The notes below the pieces were generated by a model. It was not told where the DNA came from. It did no database searches and saw only the letters and a program-made list of their open reading frames with translations. 64,000 bases of DNA, taken from the NCBI GenBank assembly GCA_963677655.1, contig OY782088.1, one strand, 5' to 3'. Positions within the stretch are counted from its first letter, which is position 1. Every line of letters begins with the position of its first letter. The position numbers were made by a program, and so were the translations under genes. Origin of the DNA: Saccharicrinis sp963677655 (GTDB lineage: Bacteria; Bacteroidota; Bacteroidia; Bacteroidales; Marinilabiliaceae). This document shows positions 6,416 to 14,624 of the stretch, piece by piece.

Positions 6416-9400
6416 ATGTACAAAAACAGCTTTTCAATAAACGTTATTTTCCTGGTATTTACCATTGTTGGTTTGGCCTTAATACCCATGTTGCCTATCA
6501 GGTTAAATCCGAGGCATCAGGGTAAAAGTGTTACCGTGAGTTTTCGTTGGGGAGATGTTTCTGCTGAAGTTCTGGAAAAAGAAGTTACTTCTCCTTTAGA
6601 GGGTGTTTTGTCTTCTGTGAGAGGCGTAAAAGATGTTACTTCTGAATCGTCCAATGGAACGGGTAATATTGTCTTGACTTTTAAGGATAAGGCAGATGTG
6701 GATGCGGCACGCTTTGAGGTGGCTTCATTGGTACGGAGTGCCTACAAAAAATTACCAGATGGTATTACTCGCCCAGTAGTAAGTTACAATAACGGCGATG
6801 ACAATAACAATCCGGTATTGATGGTTTATAATGTAAATGGCGATGGAAGTAATTATCAATTGCAAAAATATGCCGAGGAACATATCGCCACTTATATCGG
6901 TCAACTCGGTGATGTAAGTAATGTTATAGTATCAGGAGCTAGTCCGGTTAAGTGGGTCGTAAATTATAATAAATTTCAAATGCGGTCAGCCGGACTGGAA
7001 GCCGGAGATATTCAACTAGCCATACAAAACTACCTGCAAAGCCAGGAGTTAGGCAATATACGCTGGGAAGATAAAGGGAACATGTTTCTCACCTTTAAAG
7101 GTCAGCCATCGGATAGTTTAATCTGGAACGAAATTATTGTTGGTAACCAGGGAAAAAGAATCATCCGATTGACCGATGTGGCCGATATTCAACCCAAAGA
7201 AGTGACGCCACAATCCTATTATCGTATTAATGGACTAAATACCATTTACCTGGTGGTTTATTCCGAAAAAGGGGCTAATCAGGTTCAACTATCTAAAAAG
7301 GTAAAAGCTGTTGTAGCAGGTTTGGAAGAAGGTTTTCCGGATCGTTTTAAAATGATGTTGAATTACGATGCTTCAGAAGTTATTCAAAAGGAAATATCTA
7401 AGATTAGCGCCAGGGCATTGATGGCCATTCTTATTTTATTGCTCTTTGTATTAGCGATAAGTCGCAGATGGCGATACTTGTTAATTATATTATTAAGCCT
7501 AATAGTTAACCTGACGGCAGGTGTTCTTTTTTATTTTTTACTGGATGTAGAGATTCACTTGTATAGTTTAGCTGGCGTAACCGTATCCCTGGGAATTATG
7601 ATTGATAACACAATTGTGATGGTCGATCATATCCGGCATACCGGAAATAAAAAATCATTTTTAGCCATTCTTGCAGCTACATTAACAACTATTGGCTCCA
7701 TGGTGGTGATATTCTTTTTAAAAGAAGAACAACGTGCCAACCTGGTGGATTTTGCCTGGGTAATGATTATAAACCTGAGTGTTTCTTTATGTGTGGCATT
7801 ATGGTTTATTCCGGCTATTATGGATAAGTTTCCGCTGGGAGGGCGAAGGGCAGTGTTCAGGAAACAGTTAACAGTTATCAGTGAACAGTGTTCAGTAAAC
7901 AGTGAGCAGATATCAGTGAGCAGTTATCAGTGTTCAGTAAACAGTGAGCAGTTTGGAACGCGAAGGGCAGTGAGCAAAGTGCAAAGAGAATTAATCAGGA
8001 ATAGCATTACATCAACCCAGAACCCGGAACAAAAGAAAACGGGAAAGTGGTTTAAACATAAAGCAAGATCTTTCAGGTGGAGTGGCAGATATACAAAAAT
8101 GATCTCATTTAGCAAACGTTGGCAATGGGTCGGTTTAGTGGTTATTATCTGGGGTTTTGGTTTGCCCACATTTTTAATACCTGAAGAAATAAAAATTGAT
8201 GAACAAAAAGGTGAAAAACTTACCTGGTGGGGTGAGTTGTATAATAACACCTTGGGAAATTCCTATTATAAATCAGAAGTTCGTCCCTGGGTAGATAAGA
8301 TTTTAGGAGGGAGTTTATATTATTTTACTTCTTACATGGATCAAGGTAGTATGGACTGGGATGATCAGCAAACCCGCTTATGGGTTAATGTGAGTATGCC
8401 GGATGGAGCTACCTTGGAACAAATGAATAAGGTATTTCTTGAATTTGAAAACTTACTGTCAAAGTTTAAGGAAGTGAAGCGATTTGTGTCATCGATTAAT
8501 AGTATAGATCACTCAACCATAGAAATAGCATTTACCAAAGAGGGTGAGAATAGTACATTTCCGTATTATTTAAAACAGGAACTTCAGAATAAGGCAATAG
8601 AGACTGGAGGTGCTGATTTTAGTGTATACGGTGTTGGCAGGGGATTTAGCAACGCGTTATCAGATGGGGGTAAAAGCAGTTGTATAGAGCTAAAAGGGTA
8701 TAATTATGATCAGTTGGTTTACTTTGCACAAAATTTAAAGGATAGTTTACTGTTAAGCCCTCGTATTAATGAAGTTATTATTCAATCGGGATCATCCTGG
8801 AGAGGTAAGCCGAAATATGAGTTTGTGATGGGTTTAAACCCGGCTGTATTGGTGGCGAATAACAGTTCGTTACAAAGTGTTTTTAATAATTTGTCCTTTT
8901 ATTCGCCTACTGATTTGTATGCAGGTATGTATTACGCCATAAATGGAACCTATCCTATTATCGTGAAAGGGGAGAATGATGAAACCGCCCAAATCTGGCA
9001 GTTTAAGAATAGTTTGCTGAGTGCCAACCAGGATTATTTACGATTAAAAAATGTTGGGGAAATTGTAAAAGAACGCACCGGGAGTCTCATCCGAAAAACG
9101 AACCAGCAATACAGTTTAAATGTAGAGTACGATTTTATAGGCCCTTACCAATTGTCAAAAAAAGTATTGAACCAGAATATTGAAAAACTGGAGAAGGAAT
9201 TACCATTGGGGTATTATGCCCAGGATGGTTTTAAGAATATGTATAATTGGAATTATAAGGAGAAAACACAATATTGGTTGTTGCTGTTGGTGGTAGGTAT
9301 TATTTATTTTATATGTGCCATTTTGTTAGAATCGCTGGTGCAGCCTTTGGTGGTTATTGCCACTATTCCCATTTCTTTTATTGGTGTTTTTCTCACCTTC

Positions 9401-9772
9401 GCCATTTTTAAATTAAAATTTGATCAGGGAGGGTATGCTTCTATGATTTTGCTTTGTGGAATTACCGTCAACTCTGCTTTGTACATTATCAATGATTTCA
9501 ATAATAATGTAAGAAACTACAACCAGAAAAGCAGACTCGCTTCTTATATCAAAGCCTTTAATCATAAAGTGATTCCTATTCTGCTCACGATATTATCTAC
9601 CATTCTGGGGATGATCCCTTTTTTATTAGATGGACAAAACGGCGGTTTTTGGTTTTCGTTGGCTTGTGGTAGTATTGGCGGCTTATTGTTTTCATTAGTG
9701 GCCATTTTTGTGTGGTTGCCGTTGTTTATGAAGTTTTCAGTGAACAGTAAACAGTTAACAGTAATCAGTTAG
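6416..9772 (+). CDS. RND-family efflux permease, subunit 1, with repeat-derived linker
   Basis: A 1118-residue inner-membrane proton-driven transporter of the AcrB type. TM1 is near residues 5-28, then a porter domain beginning S-V-T-V-S-F-R-W-G-D. TM4 carries S-L-G-I-M-I-D-N-T-I-V-M-V-D (near 390-403), with D-N in place of the usual D-D proton-relay pair, as in some family members. The second half ends with six more helices. Residues about 484-513, between TM6 and TM7 on the cytoplasmic side, are encoded by a heptamer tandem array and read as Ser/Gln/Val-rich repeats, making the protein longer than the usual 1020-1050. The last 12 residues and the stop are also repeat-encoded. The neighbouring second permease suggests an MdtBC-like heteromeric pump; substrate unknown. 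Confidence 0.85.
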   Translation: MYKNSFSINVIFLVFTIVGLALIPMLPIRLNPRHQGKSVTVSFRWGDVSAEVLEKEVTSPLEGVLSSVRGVKDVTSESSNGTGNIVLTFKDKADVDAARFEVASLVRSAYKKLPDGITRPVVSYNNGDDNNNPVLMVYNVNGDGSNYQLQKYAEEHIATYIGQLGDVSNVIVSGASPVKWVVNYNKFQMRSAGLEAGDIQLAIQNYLQSQELGNIRWEDKGNMFLTFKGQPSDSLIWNEIIVGNQGKRIIRLTDVADIQPKEVTPQSYYRINGLNTIYLVVYSEKGANQVQLSKKVKAVVAGLEEGFPDRFKMMLNYDASEVIQKEISKISARALMAILILLLFVLAISRRWRYLLIILLSLIVNLTAGVLFYFLLDVEIHLYSLAGVTVSLGIMIDNTIVMVDHIRHTGNKKSFLAILAATLTTIGSMVVIFFLKEEQRANLVDFAWVMIINLSVSLCVALWFIPAIMDKFPLGGRRAVFRKQLTVISEQCSVNSEQISVSSYQCSVNSEQFGTRRAVSKVQRELIRNSITSTQNPEQKKTGKWFKHKARSFRWSGRYTKMISFSKRWQWVGLVVIIWGFGLPTFLIPEEIKIDEQKGEKLTWWGELYNNTLGNSYYKSEVRPWVDKILGGSLYYFTSYMDQGSMDWDDQQTRLWVNVSMPDGATLEQMNKVFLEFENLLSKFKEVKRFVSSINSIDHSTIEIAFTKEGENSTFPYYLKQELQNKAIETGGADFSVYGVGRGFSNALSDGGKSSCIELKGYNYDQLVYFAQNLKDSLLLSPRINEVIIQSGSSWRGKPKYEFVMGLNPAVLVANNSSLQSVFNNLSFYSPTDLYAGMYYAINGTYPIIVKGENDETAQIWQFKNSLLSANQDYLRLKNVGEIVKERTGSLIRKTNQQYSLNVEYDFIGPYQLSKKVLNQNIEKLEKELPLGYYAQDGFKNMYNWNYKEKTQYWLLLLVVGIIYFICAILLESLVQPLVVIATIPISFIGVFLTFAIFKLKFDQGGYASMILLCGITVNSALYIINDFNNNVRNYNQKSRLASYIKAFNHKVIPILLTILSTILGMIPFLLDGQNGGFWFSLACGSIGGLLFSLVAIFVWLPLFMKFSVNSKQLTVIS
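7865..7955 (+). repeat. Heptanucleotide array inside the RND permease coding sequence
   Basis: Thirteen in-phase 7-mers of the form CAGTNNN, one of them CAGATAT. Unit variants recur in the same order: CAGTTAT, CAGTGTT, CAGTAAA, CAGTGAG occur in the second half, and CAGTGTT, CAGTAAA, CAGTGAG in the first. Since 7 is not a multiple of 3, the protein repeat is 7 residues per 21 bases. The reading frame is kept. Confidence 0.85.
9738..9772 (+). repeat. Heptanucleotide array forming the RND permease C-terminus and stop
   Basis: Five in-phase units: CAGTGAA, CAGTAAA, CAGTTAA, CAGTAAT, CAGTTAG. The TAG at 9770-9772 that ends the permease is the end of the last unit, so the native C-terminus has probably been replaced or extended by repeat sequence. 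Confidence 0.8.
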
Positions 9773-9783
9773 TAGAAAATAGT

Positions 9784-10146
9784 ATGAAGGAGAGTATTGC
9801 ATATAAAAAAGCTTTTGAACTGGCGGTTATGGTAGTTAAGTTCTGCATTCGTTTGAAAGAAGATAAAAGGGAATATGATATTGCCCGTCAACTTTTAAGA
9901 TGCGGAACATCTATTGGTGCAAATTTAGCAGAGGCAAATGGCGCAATCTCCAATGCTGATTTTTCTGCAAAAGTTAGTATTAGTTATAAAGAAACATTAG
10001 AAAGCAAATACTGGCTAAAACTATTAAATGAGGTAAACATGATTGATAATACAGAGTTTGAAGAGCTCTACAACAGAACTGATGAAGTAGCAAAAATATT
10101 ATTCTCAATTCTAAAAACAACTAGAATACGCAACAATGAACAGTAA
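9784..10146 (+). CDS. Four helix bundle protein (23S rRNA-IVP / S23-like family)
   Basis: A 120-residue all-helical protein starting 11 bases after the permease stop. It shows the family pattern: A-Y-K-K-A-F-E-L-A-V-M-V-V-K in helix 1, R-Q-L-L-R-C-G-T-S-I-G-A-N-L-A-E-A-N in helix 2, F-S-A-K-V-S-I-S-Y-K-E-T-L-E-S-K-Y-W-L in helix 3, and a final helix ending I-L-K-T-T. The family was first seen encoded in 23S rRNA intervening sequences and resembles Avd of diversity-generating retroelements; its cellular role is unclear. The gene interrupts an efflux operon and is flanked on both sides by heptamer arrays. Its TAA stop lies in the first unit of the downstream array. It therefore looks like a mobile or repeat-associated insertion. 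Confidence 0.88.
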   Translation: MKESIAYKKAFELAVMVVKFCIRLKEDKREYDIARQLLRCGTSIGANLAEANGAISNADFSAKVSISYKETLESKYWLKLLNEVNMIDNTEFEELYNRTDEVAKILFSILKTTRIRNNEQ

Positions 10147-10273
10147 ACAAAGAACAGTAAACAAAGAACAGTGAACAATAAACAGTAAACAATGGATAGT
10201 GTATTACAATCTGTTAACTAATCGCTACTAACTGATCGCTACTAACTGCTAACTGCTAACTGCCAACTGAACA
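10141..10273 (+). repeat. Heptanucleotide arrays in both orientations after the four-helix gene
   Basis: Bases 10141-10200 read as 7-mers related to CAGTAAA and CAAAGAA. Bases 10211-10273 read as nine 7-mers of the CTGCTAA / CTACTAA type, which include the motif CTAACTG, the reverse complement of CAGTTAG. The same heptamer thus occurs in opposite orientation within one spacer. The second RND permease starts at 10277, immediately after the array. Confidence 0.8.
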
Positions 10274-10276
10274 ATT

Positions 10277-13200
10277 ATGGTAAAATTTATTATACATCGG
10301 CCCATTGCCGTCATCATGACCTTTGTGGCCATACTCATGTTAGGAATTGTTTCTTCCGGATTATTGCCGGTTTCGTTAATGCCGGATATTAATATTCCAG
10401 AAATTACGGTTCAGGTGGATTACACGGGGAAATCTGTGCGTGAAATAGAGAATGGAGTGGTGAGTCAATTGCGGCAGAATCTGATGCAGGTGCCGCATTT
10501 GGATGATATTACCAGTGAATCCTACGAAGGAAAAGGAATTATACGTCTGCGTTTTAATTATGGGGCAGATATTAACTATGCTTTTATTGATGTGAATGAG
10601 CAGGTGGATGCGGCCATGCAAACGTTACCAAAAGATTTAGACCGCCCATCAATTATAAAAGCTTCTGCTTCGGATTTACCGGTGTTTTATATCAATACAT
10701 GGTTGAAGGATTCGTTGGCGGATGACAACCGTTTTATGGAATTGTGTGAATTATGCCAGAATGTGGTGGTAAAACGCATAGAGCAACTTTCGGAAGTAGC
10801 CATGGTGGACATTACGGGGCAGCTCGAACCTGAGTTATGTATCTTACCCGATGAGGCGAAAATAAGACCATTAAATATATCACAGGATTTAATTAAAGAG
10901 GCGATCACCAATAACAATATTTCATTGGGATCTTTGCAGGTAATCGATGGTCAGTATCGTTACAATATTCGTTTTTCGAATGCTTTGCGCACCATAAACG
11001 ATATCGAGAATATTTATATCAAAGCAGGTGATAGGATATTACAATTAAAAGATATTGCCCAGGTAAAGATGAGAGCTGAGGAGCGACAAGGAGCCTTTTT
11101 AAACCAGAATCAACAGGCATTATCTTTAGCAGTAATCAAGCAATCCGATGCCCGTATGGAAGACCTGAAATCTAATGTTGAGGCTTTGATTCATACCTTT
11201 GAAAATGATTTTAAGGATGTAAAGTTTGAGATTGTCAGAGACCAGACCGGATTATTGCAGTATGCCATATCTAATTTAAAAACCAGTTTGCTGGTAGGTG
11301 CCTTATTGGCTTTTTTAATTATGTTTTTCTTTTTAAAGGATGTCCGGTCGCCCTGGCTGATAGGTTTGAGCATTCCTGTTTCATTGGTCATCAGTGTGTT
11401 GTTTTTTCATTTGATAGGTTTGTCTATTAATATTATTTCCTTGTCGGGATTGATTTTGGGCGTAGGGATGATGATCGACAATTCTATTATTGTGATCGAT
11501 AATATTTCACAGTATCTGTCAAACGGGGAGTCCTTACCAAAGGCTTGTATTAAAGGTACAAATGAAGTGATACGGCCATTGATTAGTTCAGTGTTAACAA
11601 CCTGTGCAGTATTTTTACCCTTGATATTTTTAAGCGGAATCTCGGGTGCATTATTCTACGATCAGGCCATGGCCGTTACTGTAGGTTTAGTTGTTTCGTT
11701 AATTGTTTCCATTACATTGCTACCCACTTTGTACCGCTTGTTTTGGCTTCGTAATAAAAATGGGGTGGATAACGGTAAAGTGAGCAAGTGGCTGGGAAAA
11801 GTGAATCTTGTAGATATTGAGTCAGCGTATGAAAAAGGATTTCACTGGGTGTTTAAATATCGTGGAGTCGTGTTTATTTCGTTCCTTATGATGCTTGCAT
11901 TAAGTGTTGGATTCGGACTTGTTCTGAGAAAGGAGCGTTTTCCTCAATTTAAGCAAACAGAATTGTTGTTACGAATTGACTGGAATAGCCGGATAAACGT
12001 TACGGAAAATATCAATCGGGCTGATTCTATAACTGCTATGTGCCATCCATATCTGAAACTGAGCAATGCTTTTATTGGCAATCAACAGTATATAATGCAT
12101 AAGGATATGGATTTATCATTGCAGGAATCTGTACTTTATATGGAAGTGAAAAAAAGAAAATCTGTGAAAAAGCTTCAAGCGCAAATTGAAAATTATTTAA
12201 CACAGAATTACCCTGAATGCAGTTTTAACTTTCAACGACCAGAGACCATTTTTGAAAAGCTGTTTAGTTCAAAACAGGTAGATGTAGAAGCAAGAATAAG
12301 TTCTAATACACGAAATGGGGTGCCACAATTGGCTCAAATGAATGATATCATTTATCGCTTAAATCAGGATATTTCTATTAACGAGTTACAACCCGCCGCT
12401 TCAGAGTCATTTTTGGAAGTGCGTTTAAAGCCGGCTTTATTAGCTTTATACCAGGTGGATCAGGGAAATTTGTATACTACCTTAAAAACGGCCATTAACT
12501 CCTATCAAATTGGAATTTTAAAAACAGGGGCACAATATGTTCCTATCGTTTTATCCGATCAGCAAGAGAAGATAGAACATATGCTCAGGAGCCTGAAAAT
12601 CCGGAATGAGAAAGATGATTTAATCTCTATTAATCAATTGGTCAGTTTAGTTCCTGTAACGGATTATAAGGTGTTGCATGGAGGCAAGGATGGTGCTTAT
12701 GTACCTGTTGAATTTGATGCATCTGTTATATCACCGGACAAATTAATACCTCAAATCAGAAATGTAATCAAGCAGATCGCGAACGTAAATGTTAGTTTTT
12801 CAGGGAGTTGGTTTGCAACAAAAAGCCTGATTCAAGAGCTGGCCATTGTGTTGTTGATTTCTTTGTTGTTACTGTATTTTATATTGGCAGCCCAATTCGA
12901 ATCGTTTCTTCAGCCTTTAATTGTTCTGCTCGAAGTACCCATTGATATAGCAGGTGCATTTTTTATGTTGTGGATATTTGGTGGTTCAATCAACCTCATG
13001 TCGATGATTGGTATTGTAGTGATGTGCGGAATTATCATCAATGATTCCATTCTTAAAATAGATACCATTAACCGCTTGCGCAAGGATGGTATGTCCGTTT
13101 TTGAAGCCATTGAACAGGCGGGTCATCGTAGGATTAAACCCATTATCATGACCAGCTTGACCACGATTTTGGCACTGGTTCCTTTTTTATGGGGAAGTGA

Positions 13201-13354
13201 TATGGGAAGCGAATTGCAGCGTCCGCTAGCTTTAACTGTTATCGGAGGTATGACCTTAGGTACTTTGGTGAGTTTGTACTTTGTTCCTTTGTGTTATTAT
13301 TATTTGTATAAGAAAAATGAGAAATTAAGACAAGAGAACAGTAATACCAATTAA
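10277..13354 (+). CDS. RND-family efflux permease, subunit 2
   Basis: A 1025-residue AcrB-type permease of normal length. The N-terminus V-K-F-I-I-H-R-P-I-A-V-I-M-T begins TM1, followed by porter-domain signature P-E-I-T-V-Q-V-D-Y-T-G. TM4 has L-G-V-G-M-M-I-D-N-S-I-I-V-I-D-N near residue 400, again with Asp-Asn. The C-terminal half carries P-I-D-I-A-G-A-F-F-M-L and the conserved H-R-R-I-K-P-I-I-M-T-S-L-T-T-I-L-A-L-V-P-F motif. It differs clearly from the first permease, so the pair is not a recent duplication, and the operon resembles MdtABC-type pumps in which two permeases form a mixed trimer. What it exports is unknown; the linked peptides are one possibility. Confidence 0.88.
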   Translation: MVKFIIHRPIAVIMTFVAILMLGIVSSGLLPVSLMPDINIPEITVQVDYTGKSVREIENGVVSQLRQNLMQVPHLDDITSESYEGKGIIRLRFNYGADINYAFIDVNEQVDAAMQTLPKDLDRPSIIKASASDLPVFYINTWLKDSLADDNRFMELCELCQNVVVKRIEQLSEVAMVDITGQLEPELCILPDEAKIRPLNISQDLIKEAITNNNISLGSLQVIDGQYRYNIRFSNALRTINDIENIYIKAGDRILQLKDIAQVKMRAEERQGAFLNQNQQALSLAVIKQSDARMEDLKSNVEALIHTFENDFKDVKFEIVRDQTGLLQYAISNLKTSLLVGALLAFLIMFFFLKDVRSPWLIGLSIPVSLVISVLFFHLIGLSINIISLSGLILGVGMMIDNSIIVIDNISQYLSNGESLPKACIKGTNEVIRPLISSVLTTCAVFLPLIFLSGISGALFYDQAMAVTVGLVVSLIVSITLLPTLYRLFWLRNKNGVDNGKVSKWLGKVNLVDIESAYEKGFHWVFKYRGVVFISFLMMLALSVGFGLVLRKERFPQFKQTELLLRIDWNSRINVTENINRADSITAMCHPYLKLSNAFIGNQQYIMHKDMDLSLQESVLYMEVKKRKSVKKLQAQIENYLTQNYPECSFNFQRPETIFEKLFSSKQVDVEARISSNTRNGVPQLAQMNDIIYRLNQDISINELQPAASESFLEVRLKPALLALYQVDQGNLYTTLKTAINSYQIGILKTGAQYVPIVLSDQQEKIEHMLRSLKIRNEKDDLISINQLVSLVPVTDYKVLHGGKDGAYVPVEFDASVISPDKLIPQIRNVIKQIANVNVSFSGSWFATKSLIQELAIVLLISLLLLYFILAAQFESFLQPLIVLLEVPIDIAGAFFMLWIFGGSINLMSMIGIVVMCGIIINDSILKIDTINRLRKDGMSVFEAIEQAGHRRIKPIIMTSLTTILALVPFLWGSDMGSELQRPLALTVIGGMTLGTLVSLYFVPLCYYYLYKKNEKLRQENSNTN

Positions 13355-13429
13355 TTTGGATCATACAGTATTTTGTATTGTCAAAGTAAATAAAAATAAG
13401 GGTGTAATAATTTCCTAAAATTTAAGTTG

Positions 13430-14434
13430 ATGTTTAGTAAAAACACTAAAGGAAATATTATAAATGCAGTTGTTATCTTTGGTATAGTCGCATTTATCGG
13501 ATATTTTATAATAAGTAGATTCGTTCTTTCTAGCTATTTGGTTCCCTCAAATTCCATGGAACCAGCAATTTTACCCAATGATAGAATTTGGGTGAATAAG
13601 ATTGGCTTTTGTTCATATTTTAGCCTGTGGGGGAAAGGATTCAAAATACCAGGATTTAAAGAACCTCAAAGGGGTAACGTTGTAGTTTTTCACTTTCCTG
13701 AGGGAGATAGTGTATTGATAAAGTCGCCGTTTTATAATGTTTATGAGCTAAGAGCGGAAGGTAAACTTGAAAAAATATTGAGAGATACTCAAGATAGTTT
13801 AATTTATCTTCCGATTAAATACCGCCCCAATTATGTTAAGCGTATTGTTGGATTACCAGGAGATACAATTATAGGTGTTAATAAAAAAGTGTATTACAAT
13901 GGAAAAAAAAATAGTCCTAATTACGATGTAAAACATCTTTATAAATTGTTTGGAGGAGACGCTGTAAGAATTAAAATAGATATAAGCGATATTTGTAAGG
14001 AAACAGAGGGTTATATTGTATGTAGTATAACGAATAAAGAATTAACTGAATTATTGTCATTATCATGTGTTGATAGTATAGAACAATGTAATAATAACAG
14101 GACTTGTGGCTATTATTTTCCTGAAGAATTGGATAATGTAAATAGATGGAATACAAACGAATTTGGTCCTATTATTGTTCCTAAAAAGGGAAAGTCTTTG
14201 GATATTACTTCTGAAAATCTACCATATTATCGAAGAATAATTTCTATTTATGAAAATAATCTTTTGTGTGTAAAGAATGATTCCGTATTTGTTAATGGAG
14301 TTTTTGCTAAATCTTATACACCAAAACAAGATTATTATTTTGTAATGGGAGATAATAGAGACTTAAGTATTGATAGCAGGAATTGGGGGTTTGTACCTTA
14401 TGATCATATTATAGGTTTAGTATTTTGTAATTAA
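13430..14434 (+). CDS. lepB: Signal peptidase I
   Basis: A 334-residue serine/lysine signal peptidase. ATG 13430 is chosen over the in-frame TTG one codon upstream. A single N-terminal TM helix (about 10-33) is followed by box B, V-P-S-N-S-M-E-P, with catalytic Ser42; box D, Y-V-K-R-I-V-G-L-P-G-D, with general base Lys137; and box E, M-G-D-N-R-D-L-S-I-D-S-R, near the C-terminus. Between K137 and box E there is an extra poorly conserved stretch rich in Cys and Asn. It lies about 75 bases after the efflux operon on the same strand and 9 kb from the peptides whose A-x-A junction it might cut. It may be a dedicated enzyme for that system rather than the housekeeping copy; this is inference. Confidence 0.87.
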   Translation: MFSKNTKGNIINAVVIFGIVAFIGYFIISRFVLSSYLVPSNSMEPAILPNDRIWVNKIGFCSYFSLWGKGFKIPGFKEPQRGNVVVFHFPEGDSVLIKSPFYNVYELRAEGKLEKILRDTQDSLIYLPIKYRPNYVKRIVGLPGDTIIGVNKKVYYNGKKNSPNYDVKHLYKLFGGDAVRIKIDISDICKETEGYIVCSITNKELTELLSLSCVDSIEQCNNNRTCGYYFPEELDNVNRWNTNEFGPIIVPKKGKSLDITSENLPYYRRIISIYENNLLCVKNDSVFVNGVFAKSYTPKQDYYFVMGDNRDLSIDSRNWGFVPYDHIIGLVFCN

Positions 14435-14545
14435 ATCCATAAAATATTATGCTAACAAAAAACTTAAATTTGTTTACAAACGATTATGAACAATGTAAAT
14501 TACTATTATACTAACTCTAATCAATGCAAAATACTTAAAGGAAAA

Positions 14546-14587
14546 ATTTCTCATGTTAGAGTTGTTTTAAAACCTAACATGAGAAAT
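14546..14587 (-). terminator. Strong hairpin terminator between convergent genes
   Basis: A perfect 14-bp inverted repeat, arms 14546-14559 and 14574-14587, with a 14-base loop. On the minus strand the stem is followed by TTTTTCC, so it mainly terminates the hydrogenase operon. It may also block read-through from the signal peptidase gene. Confidence 0.8.
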
Positions 14588-14624
14588 GAAAACAAGTGTA
14601 ATTAGAAAACAATAAGTTTTAATG

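Noticed and set aside
7927..8250. Minus-strand 107-codon frame inside RND permease 1
   Set aside because: It is a shadow of the permease and repeat array, with no supporting features.
6359..10273. Heptamer arrays as a CRISPR
   Set aside because: Units are contiguous 7-mers without spacers and lie partly in coding sequence; no cas genes are near.
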